Of a DNA stretch of 6,221 nt, positions 1-6,195 are shown in pieces. The notes under the pieces were generated by a model. That model did not search any database. It saw nothing but the letters and a program-made list of their open reading frames with translations, and was not told the origin of the DNA. How positions within the stretch are numbered: position 1 is the stretch's first letter; the number at the start of each line of letters is the position of its first letter. The position numbers were made by a program, and so were the translations under genes. Source of the stretch: an uncultured Veillonella sp. GTDB lineage: Bacteria; Bacillota; Negativicutes; Veillonellales; Veillonellaceae. The stretch is taken from assembly GCF_905209685.1 (NCBI RefSeq), contig NZ_CAJLUB010000110.1, positions 1-6,221 of the forward strand, given 5' to 3'.

Positions 1-29
1 TGGTCTTTTAATTTTTGAATTAAATCCAC
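1..29 (-). CDS. 5' end of a minus-strand gene, product unknown (partial)
   Basis: Only the first nine complete codons are present, reading MDLIQKLKD from a GTG start at 29-27; the rest runs off the left edge. The start is well supported even though the fragment is short. An AAGGAGG ribosome site lies upstream on the same strand with an 8-nt spacer, and a good promoter (76-104) sits about 40 nt further back. The nine residues are too few to name a family, and I do not recognise the product. It is divergent from the LUD-domain gene that begins at 273. Confidence 0.6.
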
Positions 30-75
30 GATTTTTGCCTCCTTAACATTGGCTTTATGCCATATCAATACTATT

Positions 76-104
76 ATTATAGCAAATTCAACCTATAGGT
101 AAAA
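76..104 (-). promoter_or_regulatory. Promoter for the partial minus-strand gene
   Basis: Read on the minus strand, a perfect TATAAT (81-76) is preceded by TG plus one base, giving the extended -10 form TGCTATAAT. A weak -35, TTTTAC (104-99), stands 17 bp upstream. The predicted start of transcription is about 40 nt before the GTG codon at 29, a normal leader length. The match to a housekeeping sigma promoter is seen directly; activity is inferred. Confidence 0.6.
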
Positions 105-153
105 GTAAAATTTATTTTCTAAGCCTATTATTCTAATTTTCATAACATTACCA

Positions 154-184
154 TTAACAGCGAGTTGAATACTCCCCATATAAA
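154..184 (+). promoter_or_regulatory. Weak candidate promoter for the LUD-domain gene
   Basis: TTAACA (154-159) and TATAAA (179-184) each match the housekeeping consensus at five of six positions, but the 19-bp spacer is longer than ideal. This would give a leader of about 80 nt before the ATG at 273. No better -35/-10 pair was found in 105-272. A regulated promoter, or one needing an activator, is possible. Confidence 0.3.
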
Positions 185-272
185 ACGTTACAATTATAGT
201 AATAAACCGCTTAATAACAGTAAGGACACAAATTTTAACGTTCTAATTAAGACAACTACTTTTGGAGGACTT

Positions 273-950
273 ATGGCTAATACAGAAACAACAATCAACG
301 CAGTTATCAATTCCCAAATCAATGATGCTCCCATCGATATAGAGAAAACGATTAAGGCTTTAGAGCGCAATAATTTCGTAGTTCATTACTTTAAAACAGG
401 CACTGAAGCTGTTGATTATTTACAGTCTCGTATTCAGAACAAACGAGTGGCTATCGGCGATTCCCGCACCTTATTAGAGCTCAATGTACATGATGCTTTA
501 TCCGAGGTCAACGATGATATAACAGATATCCAACGTCCCCTTCCTGGTGAAAGCTTCCGCGACACTGCATTACGAACCATGGGGCGCGATGTATTTCTCA
601 CCTCTGTAAATGCATTGTCTCAAACAGGTGAGATGGTCAACATCGATGGCACAGGCAATCGTGTGGCAGCTTCTCTTTTTGGTTCCCAAGAGGTGTTCTT
701 TGTGCTAGGAGTTAACAAGATTACCCCTGACTTAGCATCTGCTATTTATCGAGCACGAAATGTAGCAGCACCGCTAAACAGCAAAAAAAATAAGAAAAGC
801 TCCCTCAACCCTTGTGCCAAATTAGAAGAAAAATGTTATGACTGTGGCTCACCGGATCGCATTTGCAACGCCTTAACAATCTACTATAAAAAGATGCACA
901 ACATGCAAACCATGGAGATTATTATCATCAATGAATCCTTAGGGTTCTAA
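273..950 (+). CDS. LUD-domain (DUF162/YkgG-like) protein
   Basis: This is a 225-residue cytosolic protein with one LUD (DUF162) domain, the fold shared by LutB, LutC and YkgG. Family features seen are the segment NIDGTGNRVA (residues 123-132), followed by a hydrophobic strand and GVNKI (146-150), then ARNVAAPLN (161-169) and an ESLGF C-terminus. Four cysteines near the end (C181, C188, C191, C198, within PC..., CYDC and RIC) could bind a metal or an iron-sulfur cluster; that is inference. LutB/LutC relatives belong to an iron-sulfur lactate dehydrogenase complex, but no lutA or lutB lies nearby, so a role in lactate oxidation is not shown. The ATG at 273 is preferred because GGAGG lies 4 nt upstream; an in-frame TTG at 165 would add an unconserved, low-complexity extension. 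The 3' end overlaps the convergent XRE gene by 23 bp. Family assignment is firm, function is open. Confidence 0.85.
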   Translation: MANTETTINAVINSQINDAPIDIEKTIKALERNNFVVHYFKTGTEAVDYLQSRIQNKRVAIGDSRTLLELNVHDALSEVNDDITDIQRPLPGESFRDTALRTMGRDVFLTSVNALSQTGEMVNIDGTGNRVAASLFGSQEVFFVLGVNKITPDLASAIYRARNVAAPLNSKKNKKSSLNPCAKLEEKCYDCGSPDRICNALTIYYKKMHNMQTMEIIIINESLGF

Positions 951-1203
951 TGGTTTGTGGCCCATTTAGAAAATCTTGTACGCTCATCTGCCCTAATCCA
1001 GATACAACTCTATAAATAGTGGACCATCGCGGATCGATAGCACCACTTTCAAGATCACTGATATAAGATTGGGCTAGACCTGACTTATCTGCCAACTGAT
1101 ACTGCGTCATGCCCAATTGTCTACGCCAAAGCAAAATCAACACACCTAGTTTGTGGACCTCTTGTCGGATCTGTATATCATGACAACATAGGATAGAATT
1201 CAT
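928..1203 (-). CDS. Small XRE/Cro-type helix-turn-helix regulator
   Basis: This 91-residue protein is almost entirely one Cro/C1-type HTH domain. Residues 20-30 form helix 1. GMTQYQLADKSGLAQSYISD (31-50) is the helix-turn-helix, with the classic TQ..LA and S.S.IS..E pattern here reading GLAQSYISDLE. The following helices run to about residue 80. There is no ligand-binding or peptidase domain, so it resembles small autonomous phage- or plasmid-style regulators and antitoxin-like DNA-binding proteins; no toxin partner is visible next to it. The ATG at 1203 has AGAGG five bases upstream. The N-terminus is unusual in carrying CC at residues 6-7. The last 23 bp are antisense to the end of the LUD gene, so the two transcripts must collide or overlap. 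It may regulate its own promoter or the LUD gene; neither is shown. HTH call firm, target unknown. Confidence 0.85.
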   Translation of the reverse strand: MNSILCCHDIQIRQEVHKLGVLILLWRRQLGMTQYQLADKSGLAQSYISDLESGAIDPRWSTIYRVVSGLGQMSVQDFLNGPQTIRTLRIH

Positions 1204-1248
1204 AGCAACCTCTATCTACTTTCACACTCAACACATGGTTATGCCTTT

Positions 1249-1277
1249 ACTATACCCATATCGTAGGTTGACTGCCT
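1249..1277 (-). promoter_or_regulatory. Possible promoter for the XRE gene
   Basis: On the minus strand, TATAGT (1254-1249) is a five-of-six match to a -10 box and lies about 45 bp upstream of the XRE start codon. No convincing -35 hexamer is present at 16-18 bp spacing (the sequence there is AGGCAG), so this would be a weak or activator-dependent promoter. It lies downstream of the 1303-1353 hairpin on this strand, which fits an independent transcript. Confidence 0.35.
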
Positions 1278-1302
1278 AGTAGCAGTTGAAAAGTAATAAC
1301 AC

Positions 1303-1353
1303 AAAAGCCTTACTAAAAACTAATGTATCAATTAGTTCTAGTAAGGCTTTTTT
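1303..1353. terminator. Long hairpin, probable bidirectional terminator
   Basis: A perfect 13-bp stem (1303-1315 with 1339-1351, core GCCTTACTA) continues after a small bulge into a second 7-bp stem (1318-1324 with 1331-1337), closed by a 6-base loop. On the plus strand it ends in six T (1348-1353); on the minus strand the stem ends in four T. On the minus strand it is the best candidate to stop transcription from the GltD-like gene, about 200 nt beyond that gene's stop, before the XRE gene. On the plus strand it could stop read-through from the LUD gene after that transcript has run antisense through all of the XRE gene. Confidence 0.75.
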
Positions 1354-1549
1354 CTACGCATATTACGTTCTGTATGTTTTCAACAATTCGTGTAATTATT
1401 GTATATATAGAGATAATTAGTACTAAACATGTACTATATTACACCAACCAGCATAGATAATATCTAGATTTATATAGTTTCTATACATTATCCATTCATT
1501 ATGAATACACTTGAATAGTAATATTGCCATATCATTATTAGATATAGGA
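1354..1549. other. AT-rich intergenic spacer without a recognisable gene
   Basis: Together with 1204-1353 this makes a 346-bp gap between the XRE and GltD-like genes. Apart from the hairpin and the possible XRE promoter listed separately, it holds only AT-rich sequence. Two weak dyads (TAGTAC/GTACTA at 1418-1436 and TATAG/CTATA at 1473-1485) lack GC content or a T run. On the minus strand it is the 3' untranslated region of the GltD-like gene. No open frame here has a ribosome site or recognisable protein. Confidence 0.6.
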
Positions 1550-2902
1550 TTATTGGTTAGCACTTTCTTGAGCTTTTTTGATTTCCATGTATTTAACCAT
1601 GCCATCAACAGCTTTTTTAGCTTCGCGCATTGCCAATACTACAGTAGCCGGTTTATGTACAACGTCACCACCAGCGAACACACCATCACGGTTAGTCATA
1701 CCATATGGATCTTCAGATGTAATGATGTACCCTTTTTCGTCTACTTTTAGATTATTCCCTTCGCCGATAAGACGAGCATTTGGTTTATGACCAGCAGCGA
1801 TGATGATTTTATCTACAGGCATAACTTGGAACTTACCAGTACCGTGGATGCCTGCACCATCTTCGTTAAGAGCCATCACTTCATATTTGAAGCCTTCTAC
1901 CTTATCTTTACCTTCTACGCCAACTGGAGAAGCAAACCATTGGAATTGAACGCCTTCAGCACGAGCTTCTTCGTATTCAGACAACAATGCTGGCATTTGT
2001 TCTTGGCTACGACGGTATGCTACAGTAACGGATTCACAGCCTAAACGTACGCATGTACGAGCCGCATCCATCGCTACGTTACCACCGCCGATGATGATAA
2101 CACGGTCGCCTTTTTTAACAGGGATTTGCTCTGCATCAAGCTCGCCATTTTCCACTAATTGTACATTCGTCAACAAGTACATTGCTTGGAATACACCATG
2201 CACTTCATCATTTTCCATGCGTACTTCTTGAGGAATATGTGTACCAGTACCGATAAAGATGGAGTCAAAACCTTCTGCGAAGAGTTCATCCAATGTTTTA
2301 TCTTGACCGATAAATGTATTACATACGAATTTAACGCCTAAACCTTCAAGACGAGCGATTTCACGACGTACAACGGATTTAGACAAACGGAATTCTGGAA
2401 TACCGAATAAAAGTACGCCACCTGGTTCAGATTGACCTTCGAATACAGTTACCTCGTAACCAAGTTTAGCGATATCACCTGCTACGGACAAGCCTGCAGG
2501 ACCAGAACCTACAACAGCAACCTTACCAAGATCTTGTTTAATCTTCTTAGGTTTGCGAAGTTCATTGATGCTTTCAAAATCAGCAGCAAAGCGTTCCAAT
2601 TTACCGATATTGATAGGCGGTTTTTTCGCCTTGTTCATGATACAGTTACCTTCACATTGGTTTTCGCGTGGACATACGCGACCACAAATGGATGGCAAGT
2701 TTGTACGTTCTGCCAAGATATCGTTGGCTAAACCGAAGTTACCGTGCGCAATAGCTTGGATGAAACGTGGAATTTCGTTTTCAATAGGGCAACCCATACG
2801 GCACAATGGTTTTGGACAATTTAGACAACGTTTCGCCTCAGCGAGCGCTTCCTCCATTGTATAATCCGCATCAAAATGTAGTGGTTTTAATTCGTTACTC
2901 AT
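1550..2902 (-). CDS. gltA: GltD-like NADPH:flavin/iron-sulfur oxidoreductase (glutamate synthase small-subunit family)
   Basis: This 450-residue protein matches the single-chain GltD/NfnL group often annotated as homotetrameric NADPH glutamate synthase. The N-terminal domain (about 1-110) carries two cysteine sets for [4Fe-4S] clusters: C26, C29, C34, C38 and C73, C77, C83, C87. GSGPAG (132-137) binds FAD. GGGNVA (272-277) and YRR (296-298) form the NADPH site. GGD (411-413) near the C-terminus completes the FAD site. The family moves electrons from NADPH through FAD and clusters to a partner: the GltB large subunit, which makes glutamate from 2-oxoglutarate and glutamine, or NfnS or similar in ferredoxin:NADP+ or sulfide oxidoreductases. 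Neither GltB nor NfnS is encoded here, so the reaction is uncertain. The ATG at 2902 has AGGAGG 8 nt upstream. It is a monocistronic minus-strand gene, divergent from the patB-type gene, with a long leader. Confidence 0.88.
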   Translation of the reverse strand: MSNELKPLHFDADYTMEEALAEAKRCLNCPKPLCRMGCPIENEIPRFIQAIAHGNFGLANDILAERTNLPSICGRVCPRENQCEGNCIMNKAKKPPINIGKLERFAADFESINELRKPKKIKQDLGKVAVVGSGPAGLSVAGDIAKLGYEVTVFEGQSEPGGVLLFGIPEFRLSKSVVRREIARLEGLGVKFVCNTFIGQDKTLDELFAEGFDSIFIGTGTHIPQEVRMENDEVHGVFQAMYLLTNVQLVENGELDAEQIPVKKGDRVIIIGGGNVAMDAARTCVRLGCESVTVAYRRSQEQMPALLSEYEEARAEGVQFQWFASPVGVEGKDKVEGFKYEVMALNEDGAGIHGTGKFQVMPVDKIIIAAGHKPNARLIGEGNNLKVDEKGYIITSEDPYGMTNRDGVFAGGDVVHKPATVVLAMREAKKAVDGMVKYMEIKKAQESANQ

Positions 2903-3070
2903 GGCACATGCCTCCTAACAAGGATCCAGTACTATACTTATACAGCGTTGCATGTACCTGAACAATCCGATGAGCCCTCTCACATAGGGATGTCGCCACA
3001 TGCTGCTAAGATTTATCTTTTGTAACCATTCGATAGACGTGTGGTCACTGGTCAGACACACACTATTCTA
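2903..3070 (-). promoter_or_regulatory. Long, possibly structured mRNA leader of the GltD-like gene
   Basis: From the predicted promoter at 3072-3106, about 165 nt precede the start codon, far longer than needed for a ribosome site. Within it ACATGC (2998-3003) can pair with GCATGT (2950-2955), extended by AGC/GCT across a small internal loop. That closing stem encloses a CCCT/AGGG hairpin with a 7-base loop (2975-2989). I could not match it to any riboswitch or T-box consensus I know; no TGGNACCGCG-type motif is present. A regulatory RNA element is inference, and the pairing may be chance. Confidence 0.3.
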
Positions 3071-3071
3071 T

Positions 3072-3106
3072 AGTATATTCTAAATTGTGAAAGTCCCAAC
3101 AGTCAA
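3072..3106 (-). promoter_or_regulatory. Promoter for the GltD-like gene
   Basis: On the minus strand, TTGACT (3106-3101) is followed after 18 bp by TAGAAT (3082-3077), each a five-of-six match to consensus. An overlapping alternative -10, TATACT (3077-3072), pairs at 16 bp with a weaker TTGGGA. The motif TATTCTA occurs twice here (3064-3070 and 3076-3082). This is the best minus-strand promoter in the divergent region. Confidence 0.6.
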
Positions 3107-3147
3107 GCAAATAAAGTACCTTTTGTATACGAATATAGCCCCTATTC

Positions 3148-3162
3148 ATGCAAGGATTGCAT
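3148..3162. promoter_or_regulatory. 15-bp palindrome, candidate LysR-type operator
   Basis: ATGCAA-GGA-TTGCAT is a perfect inverted repeat of 6-bp arms with a 3-bp centre, and it contains the T-N11-A pattern of LysR-family boxes. Its midpoint (3155) lies 49 bp from the -35 of the GltD-like promoter (3106) and 48 bp from the -35 of the patB-type promoter (3203), so it is placed almost symmetrically between the divergent promoters. That spot suits an activator acting on both. No regulator gene of this family lies in the window; the family assignment is inference. Confidence 0.45.
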
Positions 3163-3202
3163 AGAAACGAATGGTAAGGTAACAGCAATTCTTAAGTGTA
3201 TA

Positions 3203-3230
3203 TTTACATATATATCTATGCATGTATACT
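3203..3230 (+). promoter_or_regulatory. Promoter for the patB/malY-type gene
   Basis: TTTACA (3203-3208) and TATACT (3225-3230) are five-of-six matches to the -35 and -10 consensus with a 16-bp spacer. Transcription would begin near 3237, giving a leader of about 43 nt before the ATG at 3280. The surrounding sequence is very AT-rich, which favours melting. Confidence 0.6.
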
Positions 3231-3279
3231 GATAATATATAAACTCCTCATGAATCTAACAGAATGTAAGAGGTTCACT

Positions 3280-4473
3280 ATGAACACAGTAGACTTTACT
3301 AAAACATACTATATCGATCGCCGCGGTTCTCATTCCCGCAAATGGGATGGCGAGCATTTAAAATTCAGCCGTACTGACCTATTACCACTATGGGTGGCCG
3401 ATATGGACTTTATGCCCCCTCAGTGCATTCAAGAGGCCATTTGTAACTATGTGAAAGCCAATCCTCTAGGTTACACCATGACAAATCCGGATTATATAGA
3501 GGCAGTCATGAGCTGGTACAAACATCGGCATAACTGTAGTCTTAAGCAAGAATGGCTCACGAGCGCGCCCAATGTCATTACAGGGATTATGTGGTGTATT
3601 GGGGCTTTTACCAAAACCAATGACGCCATCGCCGTTCTAAGTCCTGTATATGGCGCCTTTGATACAAGCGCCAGCGATGCCCAACGTCAAATTATCTCTA
3701 TTCCTATGAATCGCACTGAAGATAATCGCTACACCGTCGATTACGAAGCCTTTGAATCAGCGATTACCAAGCACGATGTGAAACTGTTCATTCACTGCAA
3801 TCCGCACAATCCTGTCGGCCACGTATGGACGGAACAGGAAATGGATCGATTATTCAGCATCTGCCAACGGCACCATGTGCTCATTATAAGTGATGAGATT
3901 CATCAAGACCTGATTACGGGACCAACGGAATTCACATCAACCTTGACAGTAAGTAAAGGGGCCTATGCGGATAATATGATTGCAATGTCCTCCCTGTCTA
4001 AGTCGTTCAATATGGCTAGCTTGCACCACGCAGAGGTTATCATTCCTAACGAACAACTACGAAGCCAATTCAACGCCTATAAAGCTCATGTGTACCACAC
4101 AGACTCGGACGTTATTGCGGAAGCGGCCATCACCGCAGCCTACACGCATCCAGAGGCGGAAGCATGGCTCGCAGATGTACTCGCTGTCATTCGGGAAAAC
4201 TATGAATATCTGTGCCGAGAACTTCGTACGGCATTGCCACACATCCGTATCAGCCCTATGGATGGCACCTATTTGGCTTGGATTGATTTTGGCGCCTATG
4301 TAAAGGCGGAAGATATGCATGACCTATTCGAAAATAAATGCCACATCGCACCAAGCTTTGGCGAATGGTTTGGAGGCGAAGATTACGCCACCTTTGTGCG
4401 ACTTAACTTGGCGACTAGCCTTGAAAACATTAAGACTGCTACCCATAATATAATCAAGCACATACACCCTTAA
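3280..4473 (+). CDS. patB: PatB/MalY-family PLP-dependent C-S beta-lyase
   Basis: This 397-residue fold-type I PLP enzyme has close to the usual length of the family. Motifs in order are LPLWVADMDF (35-44), SPVYGAF (121-127), NPHNPVG (174-180), SDEIH (204-208) with the PLP-ring aspartate D205, SLSKSFN (238-244) with the Schiff-base lysine K241, GTYLAWIDF (329-337) and FVRLN (372-376) with the carboxylate-binding arginine R374. PatB/MalY enzymes cleave cystathionine or cysteine-type substrates to pyruvate, ammonia and a thiol or sulfide in the cytosol. In E. coli MalY also represses the maltose regulator; nothing suggests that here. The ATG at 3280 has AAGAGG 6 nt upstream; in-frame starts at 3196 and 3250 have no ribosome site and give an unconserved Tyr/Ile-rich lead. 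Codons look more GC-rich and less biased than in the neighbouring GltD-like and DUF438 genes. Substrate specificity cannot be read from sequence alone; an aminotransferase annotation is the main alternative. Confidence 0.88.
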   Translation: MNTVDFTKTYYIDRRGSHSRKWDGEHLKFSRTDLLPLWVADMDFMPPQCIQEAICNYVKANPLGYTMTNPDYIEAVMSWYKHRHNCSLKQEWLTSAPNVITGIMWCIGAFTKTNDAIAVLSPVYGAFDTSASDAQRQIISIPMNRTEDNRYTVDYEAFESAITKHDVKLFIHCNPHNPVGHVWTEQEMDRLFSICQRHHVLIISDEIHQDLITGPTEFTSTLTVSKGAYADNMIAMSSLSKSFNMASLHHAEVIIPNEQLRSQFNAYKAHVYHTDSDVIAEAAITAAYTHPEAEAWLADVLAVIRENYEYLCRELRTALPHIRISPMDGTYLAWIDFGAYVKAEDMHDLFENKCHIAPSFGEWFGGEDYATFVRLNLATSLENIKTATHNIIKHIHP

Positions 4474-4490
4474 TGGATACCTCTTATCAG

Positions 4491-4543
4491 GAAATACATT
4501 AATTCACGAAATACATTAATCATATTAGAGAATTCATTTCGTG
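4491..4543. repeat. Short tandem and inverted repeats after the patB-type gene
   Basis: GAAATACATTAAT occurs twice in tandem (4491-4503 and 4508-4520, a 17-bp period). The second copy starts an 8-bp inverted repeat, CACGAAAT (4505-4512) with ATTTCGTG (4536-4543), around a 23-base AT-rich loop. It lies in the 3' untranslated region just before the terminator. Function unknown; it may simply be a small local duplication. Confidence 0.5.
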
Positions 4544-4549
4544 CAAATA

Positions 4550-4593
4550 AAAGAGGCTGCTCTAGCATCATTCAATGTTAGAGCAGCCTCTTT
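4550..4593. terminator. Convergent rho-independent terminator
   Basis: A perfect 15-bp stem (4550-4564 with 4579-4593, core GAGGCTGCTCTA) extends by about four more pairs, one of them G-U, to a 6-base loop at 4569-4574. T-rich tracts follow on both strands (TTTATATT on the plus strand, TTTTATTT on the minus strand). It lies between the converging patB-type and DUF438 genes, 76 nt after one stop and 43 nt after the other, and can serve both. Confidence 0.85.
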
Positions 4594-4635
4594 ATATTAT
4601 AGTTTCACCATATTACCTAAGTATTATATTGGTTC

Positions 4636-6195
4636 TTATTTAATTCTACCGAAATGTTCCTTTGCAAATTGCATGTCTTGTACGAGTTCTAATGTACCAA
4701 TATAGTTATTGTTTTGATCGCGTACAGCCATGTAGTTTACATAGAATGGACGGCCTTGTTTTTCAAGCCATACAGCCACATTATCGCGGTCACCTTTACG
4801 GAAGGAATCGATAATACCGCGTACAATTGGTTCAACCTTTGGTGGATGGCAGGAATACACATCACGACCGATAGCTGTAGTAGGACGTTTAAATACCTTT
4901 TCACCATCGTTGAAGTAGCGGTTGATATCTTCATGGTCAACGAAGGTTACTTCCATTGGCATTGTGTTGAGCATAGCATCGAGTTGATCTACAGTTAATG
5001 TGCCACCAATTAAACCAATAGCATTATCATCACCACTTTGTTTTGTAGTTTGTGTAGCTAATGCTGCATCAGCCTCTGACCATGCAATACGTTTTACACC
5101 AAGGATATCTTCATACTGTGCTGTATCTTTGTAGATTTGATACCATTCTTCTTTGCTGAAGTTTTCTGCACAGATTGGGAACAAGATATTTTGTTCTTTG
5201 TAGATCATTTCTTGAGCACGTGTAAGAAGCTCGTCAAAACGTCTATACCAGTCGTCTACACTTTGACTAGATTTTGCTAAATCGCCCAATTGGTCGCGGA
5301 TATCGCCATCAACAGTCCACATAACCATGGATGGACCACCGATTGCATAATCTACTTTCAATTTTGGATATAATAAGTCGCCTTTTTTAGCATAGTGAAC
5401 AGATACTTGGCGCACTGTATTTACATCATCGATAGTTGCTGTTTTATCTGCTACTTTAGGACGGATAGACTCAATCAACTCATCAAGGGCTTTATTTTCC
5501 TCTGTTAATTGGTTGAGCGGATGACCTACAGTTTCTACCAATATTACTACGCTCTTGCTCTTTTCTTGAGCCTCTAGAACAGCCTCTACCTTAGCATGTT
5601 CAGCATCCATTTGTTCATGAATAGTAGAACCATGGAACAATGCAGAGTGAAGGTCGCATAATTGTTGTACCTCTTCTAAAGGTGTACCTTCGCGCATAAG
5701 ACCTTGTTCAGCTTTCATGATTTCACTAGCCTCAACATGCTTGAATTGGCTTGCAAAATCTTCACGAACAGAACCAAGCTCTTCGCCAGTGCCTAAACGT
5801 TTCAAGAAGCCTTTCAATTGCTCTACACGTTCGCTATCTGTAACAGTATCGTCTACTTGAGTCTCTGCATTTTCACTGCTGTTAGATTCCACTGTGTTAT
5901 CAGCAGCTTTATCTGCTTCTACTGAAGTAGCCTTAGCAGATTCCGCATCACCATGTAGGTTTGGCATTTCACCTTCCAAGGTAAAGCCAGCTTTCATAAA
6001 TGCGCTCACGATATCGATCATGGATACGCCTTTCATTTTAGCCCCTTTAGGAATGGTCATGATTTTACCAACAGAGTTCAACATCACTTTATTAGTGATT
6101 TCACTGAACCCTAAGCTTTTCATAATCTCTGTTACTTCAGGATATTCTTTTACCAAATCATATACAGATTTGGACAAATCTAATTTCTTTTCCAT
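4636..6195 (-). CDS. DUF1858-DUF438-hemerythrin-like-PAS protein (COG2461 type)
   Basis: This 519-residue soluble protein has four parts. Residues 1-75 form a DUF1858 (ScdA_N-like) domain. Residues 84-123 are an acidic, Ala/Ser/Glu-rich linker. Residues about 124-195 form DUF438, including LCDLHSALFHG (179-189). Residues about 220-360 are a hemerythrin-like (HHE) helical bundle with H225, H267 and KEQNILFP (333-340). Residues about 397-512 are a PAS domain with a CHPP motif at 449-452. There is no signal peptide, membrane helix or catalytic output domain, so a cytosolic sensor of redox state, oxygen or NO is plausible by family; the true role is not known. Several expected metal-site residues of the bundle look replaced (G272; D296-G297-D298 after VMWTV). 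The ATG at 6195 has GAGGGG 6 nt upstream. The promoter lies beyond the right edge. The gene is transcribed alone toward the convergent terminator, with regular, biased codon use suggesting good expression. Confidence 0.85.
   Translation of the reverse strand: MEKKLDLSKSVYDLVKEYPEVTEIMKSLGFSEITNKVMLNSVGKIMTIPKGAKMKGVSMIDIVSAFMKAGFTLEGEMPNLHGDAESAKATSVEADKAADNTVESNSSENAETQVDDTVTDSERVEQLKGFLKRLGTGEELGSVREDFASQFKHVEASEIMKAEQGLMREGTPLEEVQQLCDLHSALFHGSTIHEQMDAEHAKVEAVLEAQEKSKSVVILVETVGHPLNQLTEENKALDELIESIRPKVADKTATIDDVNTVRQVSVHYAKKGDLLYPKLKVDYAIGGPSMVMWTVDGDIRDQLGDLAKSSQSVDDWYRRFDELLTRAQEMIYKEQNILFPICAENFSKEEWYQIYKDTAQYEDILGVKRIAWSEADAALATQTTKQSGDDNAIGLIGGTLTVDQLDAMLNTMPMEVTFVDHEDINRYFNDGEKVFKRPTTAIGRDVYSCHPPKVEPIVRGIIDSFRKGDRDNVAVWLEKQGRPFYVNYMAVRDQNNNYIGTLELVQDMQFAKEHFGRIK

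Noticed and set aside
165..272. In-frame TTG extension of the LUD protein by 36 residues
   Set aside because: There is no ribosome site at 165, the added residues are Asn/Lys/Thr-rich and unlike the family, and a GGAGG sits just before the ATG at 273.
947..969. Small hairpin CTAATGG/CCATTTAG just after the LUD stop codon
   Set aside because: The stem is about 7 bp with a bulge, is AT-rich and has no T run. The sequence also encodes the end of the XRE protein, so it is unlikely to be a terminator.
2553..2864. Open frames on the plus strand across the GltD-like gene, and similar ones inside the patB-type and DUF438 genes
   Set aside because: They lie opposite or out of frame with well-conserved genes, have no ribosome sites and show no recognisable domains.
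3008..3019. AAGAT-TT-ATCTT dyad as an operator
   Set aside because: The arms are only 5 bp in AT-rich sequence and the dyad lies downstream of the predicted promoter; too weak to call.
3006..3029. Seven-codon minus-strand mini-ORF (MVTKDKS) in the leader of the GltD-like gene
   Set aside because: It has no ribosome site, no run of a regulatory amino acid and no following attenuator; such short frames are expected by chance.
3196..3279. Longer N-terminus of the PatB-type protein
   Set aside because: The lead is a Tyr/Ile run from the AT-rich promoter region, which includes the predicted -10. The family start MNTVDF at 3280 has its own AAGAGG.
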